DNA from: Aureimonas sp. SA4125
GTDB lineage: Bacteria > Pseudomonadota > Alphaproteobacteria > Rhizobiales > Rhizobiaceae
Assembly: GCF_019973775.1 (NCBI RefSeq)
Contig: NZ_AP025032.1
Span: 1,178,001 to 1,242,000 of the forward strand
DNA length: 64,000 nucleotides
Direction of reading: 5' to 3'
The translations under genes and the position numbers were made by a program. Shown here piece after piece: positions 10,048 to 18,628 of the stretch. Each line of letters opens with the position of its first letter. Within the stretch, counting starts at the first letter, position 1. A model generated the notes under the pieces. The model was not told the origin of the DNA. It made no database searches and saw nothing but the letters and a program-made list of their open reading frames with translations.

Positions 10048-10197
10048 ATGGCCATGGCCGTCGCAGTGCTTCGTATCGTCAAGGCCGTGAAGGCCGTCAC
10101 TTCGGCGTTTGGTTCGGGCTACCGGCCGGAAGAGCATTACATGCGCGGACCCGGTCCCGCCTTCCGCAAGCGCTTCGGCACCGACACCCGCAGCTGA
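10048..10197 (+). CDS. Possible small protein upstream of scfR-like gene
   Basis: This is an open frame of 49 codons with two in-frame ATGs (10048 and 10054). GGAG stands at 10041-10044, well placed for the second ATG. The translation has a short hydrophobic/basic N-terminal helix (VLRIVKAVKAV) and a Gly/Pro/Arg-rich tail (YMRGPGPAFRKRFG). It ends 34 bp before the ScfR-like gene. I do not recognise the protein. The good ribosome-binding site and non-random composition favour a real gene, but it could equally be leader sequence. Confidence 0.4.
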   Translation: MAMAVAVLRIVKAVKAVTSAFGSGYRPEEHYMRGPGPAFRKRFGTDTRS

Positions 10198-10231
10198 GTT
10201 CAGCCGGCGCCCAGAAGCGGCCGCCACGCTG

Positions 10232-11653
10232 ATGGCCGAGAACAAGATCTTCGCCGGCCCGCAGATCCGCCGCATCCGCACCGGCCTCGGCCTGACGCAG
10301 ACGGCGATGGCAGAGGCGCTCGGCATTTCGCCGTCCTATCTGAACCTCGTCGAGCGCAACCAGCGGCCGCTGACGGTCCAGCTGATCCTGAAACTGTCGC
10401 AGACCTACGACGCCGATCTGTCGGGCCTGCGGGGTGGCGACAAGGACGGGCAGGTCGCCGACCTTCGCGCCGTTTTCGCCGATCCGCTCTTGGCGGGGGA
10501 ACTGCCGGGCGAGCAGGAACTCGTCGAGATTTCAGGCACGGCGCCGAACGTCGCCGCAGGGATCGCAAAGCTCTACCGCGCCTATCGCGAGCAGCACGGC
10601 CGCCTCAGCGACCTCGCGGACCTGCTCGCCGGCGAGGGCCGCGGTATCAGTCTGGCCGGCGCCCGCATGCCGATCGACGAGGTGCGCGACGTCTTCGAGA
10701 ACCGGCCGAACCATTTCTCCGCGATCGAATCGGCCGCGGAGACCTTTCACCAGTTGCTCGCACCCGGCGACGACCTGATGGGCGCGCTGAAGGGCTGGCT
10801 GCGCCGCGAGCACGAGGTCTCGGTGCGCGTCCTTCCGGTCGATACCATGCCGAACTGGCGCCGACGCTTCGACCGTCATTCCCGGCGCCTCTTCCTGTCC
10901 GAGCGCCTCGGTGCCGCCGACCGGTTGCGCGAAGTGGCGATGGAGGCGGCGCTTCTTGCCTTCGGTCCGGTGATCGAGGCGGAGAATGCGACCTTCACCT
11001 TCGCCAGCGCCGAAGCCGTGCGGCTCGCGCGCTACGAACTCGTGCGCTATGCGGCCCTCGCTCTGATGATGCCCTACGCGCCCTTCCAGGCCGCCGCTCT
11101 TCGTGCCGCCTACGATATCGACGTGCTTTCCGGGCGCTTCCAGGTGTCGTTCGAGCAGGCCGCCAACCGCCTCACCACTCTGCAGCGGCAAAGCGCGCCG
11201 GGCGTCCCCTTCTTCATGCTGGAGGTGGACCATGCCGGCAACCGCTTCCGCCGCGCCGGCGCGCGCGGCTTTCCCCAGAAGCGTTTCGGCGGCGCCTGTC
11301 CGAAGCTGTCGCTGCACGACGCCTTCTCGCAGCCCGGCCGCGTTCTCGTCGATGTCGTCGAGATGCCCGGCGGCGATCAGTACCTCACCGTGTCGCGGAC
11401 GCTGGAGGGACTGAACGCGGGTTATGCCGAGCGGCCGCGCCGCACCGCGCTGATGCTCGGCTGCGACATCGCCTTCGCCGGCGAGACTGTCTACGGCCGC
11501 ACGCTTGGCGAACGTCCGGCTACGCTCGGCATCGGTCCGGCCTGTCGTCTGTGCGAGCGCCAGGCGTGCCTTGCCCGGGCCGAGCCGCCGCTGACCCGCC
11601 CGCTCGGTCTCGACGAGATGGTCACCGGTCTCGGCGCCTTCGATTTCCAGTAG
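10232..11653 (+). CDS. ScfR/RamB-like XRE transcriptional regulator
   Basis: This 473-residue regulator of short-chain fatty acid and glyoxylate metabolism carries an N-terminal XRE helix-turn-helix (IRRIRTGLGLTQTAMAEALG, about residues 11-30, then ISPSYLNLVE). A central IrrE/ImmA-like region follows. The C-terminal DUF2083 domain has a Cys cluster, ACRLCERQACLARAEPP, typical of ScfR proteins. The start at 10232 (MAENKIF) gives the family-like N-terminus; an open frame upstream begins before it. It is divergent from aceA, so control of aceA by acyl-CoA or short-chain fatty-acid status is likely but inferred. Confidence 0.88.
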   Translation: MAENKIFAGPQIRRIRTGLGLTQTAMAEALGISPSYLNLVERNQRPLTVQLILKLSQTYDADLSGLRGGDKDGQVADLRAVFADPLLAGELPGEQELVEISGTAPNVAAGIAKLYRAYREQHGRLSDLADLLAGEGRGISLAGARMPIDEVRDVFENRPNHFSAIESAAETFHQLLAPGDDLMGALKGWLRREHEVSVRVLPVDTMPNWRRRFDRHSRRLFLSERLGAADRLREVAMEAALLAFGPVIEAENATFTFASAEAVRLARYELVRYAALALMMPYAPFQAAALRAAYDIDVLSGRFQVSFEQAANRLTTLQRQSAPGVPFFMLEVDHAGNRFRRAGARGFPQKRFGGACPKLSLHDAFSQPGRVLVDVVEMPGGDQYLTVSRTLEGLNAGYAERPRRTALMLGCDIAFAGETVYGRTLGERPATLGIGPACRLCERQACLARAEPPLTRPLGLDEMVTGLGAFDFQ

Positions 11654-11760
11654 CGCCGTTTGCCAGTTTCGCGCCGCGCCGCTATTTGGGCGTCATTGGA
11701 TGATGCGACAGGCTCCGGGGGCCTTGCGGCTTTCGGGGTCAGGCAAAGGGTACGGCGGAC

Positions 11761-12552
11761 ATGGACCAGCGCGTGGAGCAGAAGGCCAAGACACAGGGCC
11801 TCGAAGATACGATGACGCGCGAGGGCTTCGTCGCCAAGGCCGTGCAGAAGATGGTCGACGGCGCCGAGAAGTTGAACCTGAAGCACTCGGCGGTCGGCAA
11901 TCCGGCGGTCTACCCGACCGACGATTTTCCCTGGGCGCGCGAGGTCGAGGCCGAATGGCGCCTGATCCGCGCCGAGCTGGACAAGATCCTGGTGCGCAAG
12001 GGTGAGCTCCCGGCCTTCCACGAGATCTCTTCCGAGGTTCGCTCGATCTCGTCCGACCAGAACTGGAAAACCTTCTTCCTCTGCGGCTACGGCATCACCT
12101 CGGAAACGGCGATCGCGCAGTGTCCGGAGACCTGGCGCATCCTGCAGAAGATTCCCGGCATGAAGTCGGCGATGTTCTCCATCTTCGAGCCCGGCAAGCA
12201 CCTGCCGCCGCACCGCGGCCCCTACAACGGCGTCCTGCGCTTCCATCTCGGCCTCGTCGTGCCGGACCAGCCCGACAAGATCGGCATCCGCGTCGACAAG
12301 GAAGTCTGCCACTGGAAGGAAGGCGAGGCGCTGATCTTCGACGACGCCTACGAGCACGAGGCCTGGAACCACTCCGACAGCGTGCGCGTGGTGCTGTTCG
12401 TCGACTTCGAGAAGCCGCTGAACTTTCCGGCCAACCTCACGAACAAGGCGGTCCTGAATCTCGCCATGTTCACGCCCTTCATCCGCGAGGGCTACAAGGC
12501 GCACAAGGCCTGGGAGAAGATCTTCTACGGCGCCGGCCAGAAGCACCGCTAG
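11761..12552 (+). CDS. Aspartyl/asparaginyl beta-hydroxylase family dioxygenase
   Basis: This 263-residue member of the AspH-like Fe(II)/2-oxoglutarate dioxygenase family has two motif regions: PPHRGPYNGVLRFHLGL (first metal-binding His and 2-oxoglutarate region, about residues 151-167) and YEHEAWNHSDSVRVVLFVDF (second His and the conserved Arg, about 196-215). Bacterial members include LpxO and OlsC, which hydroxylate fatty-acyl chains of lipid A and ornithine lipids. The absence of an obvious membrane segment and the overall similarity do not let me choose among these. It stands alone between the scfR-like gene and a GNAT gene. Confidence 0.83.
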   Translation: MDQRVEQKAKTQGLEDTMTREGFVAKAVQKMVDGAEKLNLKHSAVGNPAVYPTDDFPWAREVEAEWRLIRAELDKILVRKGELPAFHEISSEVRSISSDQNWKTFFLCGYGITSETAIAQCPETWRILQKIPGMKSAMFSIFEPGKHLPPHRGPYNGVLRFHLGLVVPDQPDKIGIRVDKEVCHWKEGEALIFDDAYEHEAWNHSDSVRVVLFVDFEKPLNFPANLTNKAVLNLAMFTPFIREGYKAHKAWEKIFYGAGQKHR

Positions 12553-12560
12553 GCTGCGGG

Positions 12561-13115
12561 ATGGCGGACTTACCTGCGGTCTCTCCTGACGGTTGGCGTT
12601 CGATGACGGCGGCCGATCTCGACGGCGTGAAGGCGCTGTCCGACCGCATCCATCCCGGTCTCGTGGAGCGGCGGGAGGTCTTTGAAGATCGGCTCGCGGT
12701 CTTTCCGGCCGGTTGCCTCGTCCTCGTCGCGGCTGGGGAGATCGCCGGCTACGGCATTTCGCATCCGGCGAAACTGCGTGAGCCGCCGCATCTCGACCGG
12801 CTGCTGGGCAGGCTGCGGCCGGACGCCGACAGCTATTACATCCACGACGTCGCCCTGGCGCCCGAGCAGCGCGGGACGGGTCGGGCGGTCGAGGGAGTAG
12901 CGAGGCTGCTGGCCGTCGCGGCGGCCTATCCCGCCGCGGCGCTCGTCTCCGTCTACGGTACCGCGCCCTTCTGGGCCCGGTTCGGCTTTGACGACACAAC
13001 CGCGACGATGCCGCCCGGCCGCCTCGCGCCCTATGGCGACGACGCCCGCTACATGATCCGGAAGAATTCCGATTTTGCCGGTCGATCGCGCGACTTCGCA
13101 CTGCGAAGGGACTAG
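12561..13115 (+). CDS. GNAT family N-acetyltransferase
   Basis: This 184-residue acetyltransferase-like protein has the central beta-strand YYIHDVALAPEQRGTG, which is the GNAT motif A acetyl-CoA pyrophosphate loop (Q/R-x-x-G-x-G/A degenerate as QRGTGRA), at about residues 93-110. VYGTAPFWARFGF near 132-144 is the usual motif B Tyr/Phe-rich segment. The start at 12561 lies 9 bp after the hydroxylase stop, suggesting co-transcription. The substrate cannot be predicted. Confidence 0.82.
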   Translation: MADLPAVSPDGWRSMTAADLDGVKALSDRIHPGLVERREVFEDRLAVFPAGCLVLVAAGEIAGYGISHPAKLREPPHLDRLLGRLRPDADSYYIHDVALAPEQRGTGRAVEGVARLLAVAAAYPAAALVSVYGTAPFWARFGFDDTTATMPPGRLAPYGDDARYMIRKNSDFAGRSRDFALRRD

Positions 13116-13220
13116 GCAGGCGCTGGCAGATGCTGAATAGTAAGGCTCTTCAGCGTCCGTGCCCTGCGGCCCGGACACGCCGAGCGCGCCTTCCAACGTT
13201 CAGAACGAGGTCGACCCTTG

Positions 13221-14315
13221 ATGAAGTCCCGTCTTGCCGCGGCCACCGCCGCCGCCGTGATCATCGCAGCCACATACTCTGCCTCGGCGCAGGAAAAGGT
13301 CGTGCGGATCTACAATTGGTCAGACTATATCGACGATTCGATCCTGAAGGATTTCACCGCCGAGACCGGTATCGAAGTCGTCTACGATACCTATGACTCC
13401 AATGAAATTCTGGAGACCAAGCTGCTGGCCGGCGGCACGGGCTATGATGTCGTCGTGCCCTCGGCCGAGTTTCTGTCGCGCCAGATCTCGGCCGGCGTGT
13501 TCCAGAAGCTCGACCCGGCAAAGCTGACCAATATGGGCGAGATGTGGGACGTCGTGCAGACGCGCGTCGCCGTCTACGATCCTGAGAATGCCTACTCGGT
13601 CAACTACATGTGGGGCACCACCGGCGTCGGCATCAACGACAAGAAGGTCGCGGAAGCCCTGCCGGACGCGCCGACCGATTCATGGGCTCTGGTCTTCGAC
13701 CCGAAGAATGCCGAGAAGCTCGCATCCTGCGGCATCGACATGCTGGATACCGGCAACGAGCTCATCCCGGCAGCGCTCAACTATCTCGGGCTCGACCCGA
13801 ACTCGACGAGTGCCGAGGACATCGACAAGGCGCGCGACCTGCTCGTCGCGGTGCGTCCCTTCGTCCGGAAATTCCACTCGTCGGAATACATCAACGGCCT
13901 GGCCAATGGCGATATCTGCGTCGCGGTCTGCTATTCCGGCGACATCTTCCAGGCCAAGGCGCGGGCCGCCGAGGCGGGCCAGGGCGTCGAGATCAGCTAC
14001 CGCATCCCCAAGGAGGGAGCGCTGATGTGGTTCGACCAGATGGCCATCCCCGCCGACGCCCCGCATGTCGACAACGCGCTGACCTTCATCAACTACATGA
14101 TGCGCCCGGAAGTCATCGCCAAGGCGACCGACTATGTCAGCTACGCCAACGGCAACAAGGCGTCGCAGGCGCTGATCTCCAAGGAGATCCTCGACGACAA
14201 GGCGATCTATCCGGACGAGGCGACGCTCGCCAAGCTCTATACCAAGCAGCCCTACGACGCGAAGACGCAGCGTTTGGTGACCCGGGCCTTCACCACCGTC
14301 AAGACCGGCCAGTGA
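13221..14315 (+). CDS. potF: Putrescine ABC transporter substrate-binding protein
   Basis: This 364-residue periplasmic binding protein has a signal peptide of about 24 residues ending ASAQE. The mature start VRIYNWSDYIDDSIL is characteristic of PotD/PotF polyamine-binding proteins, as are YDTYDSNE and GGTGYDVVVPS. It captures putrescine (PotF) or spermidine (PotD) and delivers it to PotGHI. The choice of putrescine is based on the closeness of the mature N-terminus to PotF and the nearby puuA/puuB genes. The TTG at 13218 could be read as a start but the adjacent ATG is better. It is the first gene of potFGHI. Confidence 0.92.
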   Translation: MKSRLAAATAAAVIIAATYSASAQEKVVRIYNWSDYIDDSILKDFTAETGIEVVYDTYDSNEILETKLLAGGTGYDVVVPSAEFLSRQISAGVFQKLDPAKLTNMGEMWDVVQTRVAVYDPENAYSVNYMWGTTGVGINDKKVAEALPDAPTDSWALVFDPKNAEKLASCGIDMLDTGNELIPAALNYLGLDPNSTSAEDIDKARDLLVAVRPFVRKFHSSEYINGLANGDICVAVCYSGDIFQAKARAAEAGQGVEISYRIPKEGALMWFDQMAIPADAPHVDNALTFINYMMRPEVIAKATDYVSYANGNKASQALISKEILDDKAIYPDEATLAKLYTKQPYDAKTQRLVTRAFTTVKTGQ

Positions 14316-14392
14316 TCGCCGCGTCCTGATCCTCCCCCGGCCGCCTCCGCGCGGCCGGGCTCTCGATGCTCCCGGCAGGATGGGCGCGCGCC

Positions 14393-15544
14393 ATGGCAGT
14401 GACGACAAAGTCTCTCGGCAATATCCGCCGAAGTTTCGAACCGTGGAGCGATCCGGCGCAGAAGCCGCTGATCGAGGTCGACAAGGTCACGAAGAGGTTC
14501 GGCAATTTCACCGCCGTCGACGACCTGACGCTCCACATCTACACCCGCGAATTCTTCGCGCTGCTCGGCCCTTCCGGCTGCGGCAAGTCGACATTGTTGC
14601 GCATGCTGGCCGGCTTCGAGACGCCGACATCGGGCGACATCCGGCTCGACGGCAAGAGCCTCATCGGCATGCCGCCGCACAAGCGGCCGCTGAACATGAT
14701 GTTCCAGTCCTACGCCCTCTTCCCGCACATGACGGTGGAGAAGAACATCGCCTTCGGCCTGAAGCAGGACGGGATGGCGAAGTCGGAGATCTCCGACCGC
14801 GTCGGCGAGATGCTGAAGCTCGTGAAACTGGCGCCCTTCGCCAAGCGCAAGCCGCAACAGCTGTCCGGCGGGCAGCAGCAGCGCGTGGCGCTCGCCCGCT
14901 CGTTGGCCAAGCGCCCGAAGGTCCTGCTCCTCGACGAGCCGCTCGGCGCGCTCGACAAGAAGCTGCGCGAGGAGACGCAGTTCGAACTGATGGACCTGCA
15001 GCAGGATCTGGGCCTCACCTTCATCGTCGTCACCCACGACCAGGAGGAGGCCATGGTCATGGCCGACCGCATCGCCCTGATGCGCGAGGGGAAAATCGCG
15101 CAGGTGGCGCCGCCCGCGGTGATCTACGAGGCGCCGTCCAACCGCTACGTCGCCGATTTCATCGGCCATGTCAGCCTGCTCGACGGCATCGTCGAGGGGC
15201 GGCGCAACGGGCTCCTGCGGCTCGCCGCCGCCGGCACGATGGTCGAGGCGGAGGCCCCCGCGGACTTCGCGCCCGGGACGCCGGCCGCCTTCGCCATTCG
15301 CCCGGAAAAGGTGAAGATCACCCGTCAGCCGCCGGCCGATCCTGCCGTCAACGCGCTGCACGGGCAGATCTGGGACATCGCCTATTTCGGCGATGTGACG
15401 CAGTTCAACGTCAAGCTCGCTTCCGGCGACATCGTCCGGGCGACGACCATCAACGCCATGCGAAGCGCCGCCGAGCCGCTGACCTGGGACGACGACGTCT
15501 GGCTGACCTTCGCGCCGGATGCCGGCATCGTCCTGACGCACTGA
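14393..15544 (+). CDS. potG: Putrescine ABC transporter ATP-binding protein
   Basis: This cytoplasmic ATPase subunit of about 383 residues has Walker [11 protein letters not shown]-loop FQSYALFPH, signature [15 protein letters not shown], Walker B VLLLDEPLGALD and switch VVTHDQEEAM. A C-terminal TOBE domain is present, with FAIRPEKVKI and FNVKLASGDIV. The ATG at 14393 (MAVTTKSL) has GCAGGA about 12 bp upstream; an ATG at 14366 in the same frame is an alternative adding 9 residues. The gene lies between potF and potH in the order of the E. coli potFGHI operon. Confidence 0.94.
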   Translation: MAVTTKSLGNIRRSFEPWSDPAQKPLIEVDKVTKRFGNFTAVDDLTLHIYTREFFALLGPSGCGKSTLLRMLAGFETPTSGDIRLDGKSLIGMPPHKRPLNMMFQSYALFPHMTVEKNIAFGLKQDGMAKSEISDRVGEMLKLVKLAPFAKRKPQQLSGGQQQRVALARSLAKRPKVLLLDEPLGALDKKLREETQFELMDLQQDLGLTFIVVTHDQEEAMVMADRIALMREGKIAQVAPPAVIYEAPSNRYVADFIGHVSLLDGIVEGRRNGLLRLAAAGTMVEAEAPADFAPGTPAAFAIRPEKVKITRQPPADPAVNALHGQIWDIAYFGDVTQFNVKLASGDIVRATTINAMRSAAEPLTWDDDVWLTFAPDAGIVLTH

Positions 15545-15551
15545 GGGCACC

Positions 15552-16478
15552 ATGGCCGCCAACCCGTCCGCCAACCCGTCCGTCCGGCCGGTCTCCCGCC
15601 TCTACCAGACGATCGTCATCGGACTGCCCTATCTCTGGCTCGTCCTGTTCTTCCTGGCACCGTTCCTGATCGTCCTGAAGATCTCGCTGTCGGAGACGGC
15701 GATCGCGATGCCGCCCTATCTCCCGGCCTTCGCGCTGGATTCGGTCTCCGGCTTCATGGCCAATCTGCAGAAGCTCGACTTCGCCAACTATGTCTGGATC
15801 TTCGACGATCCGCTCTATCTCAACTCCTACCTGTCCAGCCTGCGCATCGCGGCGATCTCGACGGCGGCGACGCTCCTCGTCGCCTATCCCTTCGCCTACG
15901 GCATGGCCAGGGCGCCGGACGCGATCCGGCCGATCCTGCTGATGCTGACCATCCTGCCGTTCTGGACGAGCTTCCTCATCCGCGTCTATGCTTGGATCGG
16001 CATCCTGAAGAACGAGGGCCTGCTGAACCAGTTTCTGCTCTGGACGGGGGTGATCTCGACGCCGCTGTCGATCCTCAATACCGAAATGGCGATCCATATC
16101 GGCATCGTCTATTCCTACCTGCCCTTCATGGTGCTGCCGATCTATGCCAGCCTCGAGCGCATGGACATCAGGCTGATCGAGGCGGCGAACGATCTCGGCT
16201 GTCCGCCGATCAGAGCATTCTGGGCGATCACCGTGCCGCTGTCGCTGCCGGGCGTCCTCGCCGGCGTCTTCCTCGTCTTCATTCCGGCGGTCGGCGAGTT
16301 CGTCATTCCCGATCTGCTCGGCAGCTCCAACACGCTGATGATCGGCAAGACGCTGTGGGACGAGTTCTTCTCCAACCGTGACTGGCCGGTCGCCTCGGCC
16401 GTCGCGGTGGTGCTTCTCCTGGTGCTCGTCGTCCCGATCATGGCGTTCCAGCGCCTGCAGGCGAAGGCACCGGCATGA
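15552..16478 (+). CDS. potH: Putrescine ABC transporter permease PotH
   Basis: This inner-membrane permease of 308 residues has about six transmembrane helices, the first near residues 24-47. The EAA loop that contacts the ATPase is EAANDLGCPPIRAFWAITVP (about 212-231). Residues before the first helix are Asn/Pro/Ser-rich from a short duplicated DNA unit (ANPSANPS). It pairs with PotI. It starts 7 bp after potG and overlaps potI by 4 bp (ATGA), so the operon is tight. Confidence 0.94.
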   Translation: MAANPSANPSVRPVSRLYQTIVIGLPYLWLVLFFLAPFLIVLKISLSETAIAMPPYLPAFALDSVSGFMANLQKLDFANYVWIFDDPLYLNSYLSSLRIAAISTAATLLVAYPFAYGMARAPDAIRPILLMLTILPFWTSFLIRVYAWIGILKNEGLLNQFLLWTGVISTPLSILNTEMAIHIGIVYSYLPFMVLPIYASLERMDIRLIEAANDLGCPPIRAFWAITVPLSLPGVLAGVFLVFIPAVGEFVIPDLLGSSNTLMIGKTLWDEFFSNRDWPVASAVAVVLLLVLVVPIMAFQRLQAKAPA

Positions 16479-17293
16479 GACAGCGCTGGACCTCCTTCAA
16501 CATCCTCTGCCTGATCCTCGGCTTCGCCTTCCTCTACGTGCCGATCGGCCTGCTCGTCCTCTATTCCTTCAACGCCTCGCAGCTCGTCACGGTCTGGGGC
16601 GGCTTCTCGACGAAATGGTATGGCGAGCTCCTGCGCAACAGCCAGATGCTGGACGCGGCCTGGGTGACGATCCGCGTCGCGCTCTTGTCTGCGACATGCG
16701 CCACGATCCTCGGGACGCTGGCCGCCATGGCGCTGGTGCGCTTCACCCGCTTCCGCGGGCGGCTGCTGTTTTCGGGCCTGATCTACGCGCCGCTGGTGAT
16801 GCCCGAGGTGATCACCGGCCTGTCGCTGCTGCTGCTCTTCGTCGCCGTCGATTTCAACCGCGGATTCTGGACGCTGACCATCGCCCACATCACCTTCACC
16901 ACCTGCTTCGTCGCGGTCGTGGTGCAGTCGCGCCTTGTCGCCGTCGACCGGTCGCTGGAGGAGGCGGCGCAGGATCTCGGCTGTCCGCCGGGCAAGACCT
17001 TCTTTCTCATCACCCTGCCGGTGATCTGGACGGCGGTGGCCGCCGGCTGGATGCTTGCCTTCACGCTGTCGCTCGACGACCTCGTCATTTCGAGCTTTGC
17101 CACCGGCCCCGGCGCGACGACGCTGCCGATGCGGATCTACAGCCAGGTGCGCCTCGGCGTGACGCCGGAGATCAACGCCATCTGCACCATCCTCATCGCC
17201 GTCGTCTCCGTCGGCGTGATCATCTCGGGGATCCTCACCAAGCGCGACGTCGTCCGGCGCGCGCGCGACGAACGGCTCGCCGCCGGCGGCTGA
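16475..17293 (+). CDS. potI: Putrescine ABC transporter permease PotI
   Basis: This second permease subunit of 272 residues has about six transmembrane helices. Its EAA loop is EEAAQDLGCPPGKTFFLITL (about 161-180), closely related to that of PotH. DDLVISSFATGPG downstream is typical of PotI/PotC. It overlaps potH by 4 bp and closes the potFGHI operon. The imported putrescine can be degraded by the PuuA and PuuB homologues encoded at 4.4-7.1 kb. Confidence 0.94.
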   Translation: MRQRWTSFNILCLILGFAFLYVPIGLLVLYSFNASQLVTVWGGFSTKWYGELLRNSQMLDAAWVTIRVALLSATCATILGTLAAMALVRFTRFRGRLLFSGLIYAPLVMPEVITGLSLLLLFVAVDFNRGFWTLTIAHITFTTCFVAVVVQSRLVAVDRSLEEAAQDLGCPPGKTFFLITLPVIWTAVAAGWMLAFTLSLDDLVISSFATGPGATTLPMRIYSQVRLGVTPEINAICTILIAVVSVGVIISGILTKRDVVRRARDERLAAGG

Positions 17294-17335
17294 CGGCCGG
17301 CGTTCAGCTGCATCCCCACGGTGGCTCCCGGCCGT

Positions 17336-18544
17336 TCATCCCCCGCAGGTGCATTCCTTCTGCTGGGCAGCGAGGATCGCGTCGAACACGGCGTCGGCGG
17401 CGCGGCTCTGCGGATCGCCCTTCTCGCCGGCGGCACGCTGGAGATAGTCGAGCGCCTCGATATCGGCGAAGGCGGAGGCCAGCGCCAGCCGTATGCCGTC
17501 GCCGCCCGGCGTCGGCGATGGGGCGCGAAGCGCGGCGCGGGCAGCAAAGAGGCGCGAGAGAACGGGCTCGGTGGGGGCCGGTTCGGTCACCGCCGGAAGG
17601 CTCTCGTCGGCGACCGGCGCAAGGAAACCGGCGGACCGTGCTGCGCTCAAAAGATCGTCCACCGCCGCGGCACGATCGTCGGACTCGGCAAGAACGCGCG
17701 GGATGGACGCCTTCAGCGGCGGCAAGTCGGGATCGCTGGCGCCCGTCCCGGCGCCGGGGTTCGGGGTCGTGTCGGCGCGCGACAGACCGGCCGAGGGGCG
17801 CAGGCCCGGTATGGCGCCGGTCGGCGCCTGGTCGAGCAGCGCGGAGGGTCGATCGACCGGTGCAAAACGGGGCGCCGCGACAGGCTTCATCGCGGCAAAG
17901 GCGGCATCGATGGAGTTCAACGCAGCATTCGATTGGGTCGCCAGCAGCGATTGCAGCCGCGCCGGGTCGTTGCCTGCGCGCGTGGCAAATTTTCGCAGCG
18001 TCATGACGTATTGCGGCACGCCATTGCAGAGATAGGGCGTCGGCTTTTGCGAGAGATAGTCGGAGAGGTCCGTCCGCAGGCGCTCGGCCACCCAGCGCGC
18101 GTCGGCACTCGGTATCGGCCGCCCGCGGCTCTTGGCGAGCGACGACGCCGCGGCCAGCGCCGCCATTTCCGCCCGGCTGCGGGAAGCCGGCTTCGGCGTG
18201 AAGATCGTCATGCCGGGAAGCGACAGGTCGCCGGCCGGCCCCGTTTCCGCCCGCGCGGAAGAGGATGGTCTCTTCGATCCGGCAAGGGCCGCGAACTCGG
18301 TCTCCTTGATCCTCCGCAACGCCGCCTGGTAGCGGCCGACGCAGTCTTCGCCGGTGCCCGCCCTGTCGTCGCCCGGCTTCCGGCGACCGGCGGGATCGCG
18401 CCCCGGACCGGCAGGGGAGACCTTGCCCATCTCGGCGATCGAACCGCTGGACGCAGCCATGGCGGGCGCGAGCGGCAGCGCGACCATGCCGGTCAAGAAC
18501 GTGGCGAAGGCCAGTCGTGCGGGGGAGAAAGCGAATTTGGCCAT
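17336..18544 (-). CDS. Secreted protein of unknown function
   Basis: This protein of about 402 residues has a clear Sec signal peptide at the N-terminus (MAKFAFSPARLAFATF, hydrophobic to about residue 29, cleavage after AMA). The mature part is rich in Ala, Pro, Ser and Arg. It has a more ordered helical segment containing LSDYLSQKPTPYLCNGVPQYV and FATRAGNDPARLQSLL, and ends in QKECTCGG. A few Cys residues may form disulfides in the periplasm. I do not recognise a family. The ATG at 18544 is chosen because it begins the signal peptide. It is encoded next to, and on the same strand as, the AsmA-like gene. Confidence 0.75.
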   Translation of the reverse strand: MAKFAFSPARLAFATFLTGMVALPLAPAMAASSGSIAEMGKVSPAGPGRDPAGRRKPGDDRAGTGEDCVGRYQAALRRIKETEFAALAGSKRPSSSARAETGPAGDLSLPGMTIFTPKPASRSRAEMAALAAASSLAKSRGRPIPSADARWVAERLRTDLSDYLSQKPTPYLCNGVPQYVMTLRKFATRAGNDPARLQSLLATQSNAALNSIDAAFAAMKPVAAPRFAPVDRPSALLDQAPTGAIPGLRPSAGLSRADTTPNPGAGTGASDPDLPPLKASIPRVLAESDDRAAAVDDLLSAARSAGFLAPVADESLPAVTEPAPTEPVLSRLFAARAALRAPSPTPGGDGIRLALASAFADIEALDYLQRAAGEKGDPQSRAADAVFDAILAAQQKECTCGG

Positions 18545-18628
18545 GGCGACAACTCGGTGCATCAGGGTTGGACGTCGACGCTGCCGCCGGCGGGTCGTAC
18601 CGGCCGACCGCCCCGATCGCTCGGGCGG

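Noticed and set aside
12120..13115. GNAT frame extended upstream into the hydroxylase gene
   Set aside because: The first 147 codons overlap the dioxygenase gene in another frame; the GNAT similarity begins after the ATG at 12561.
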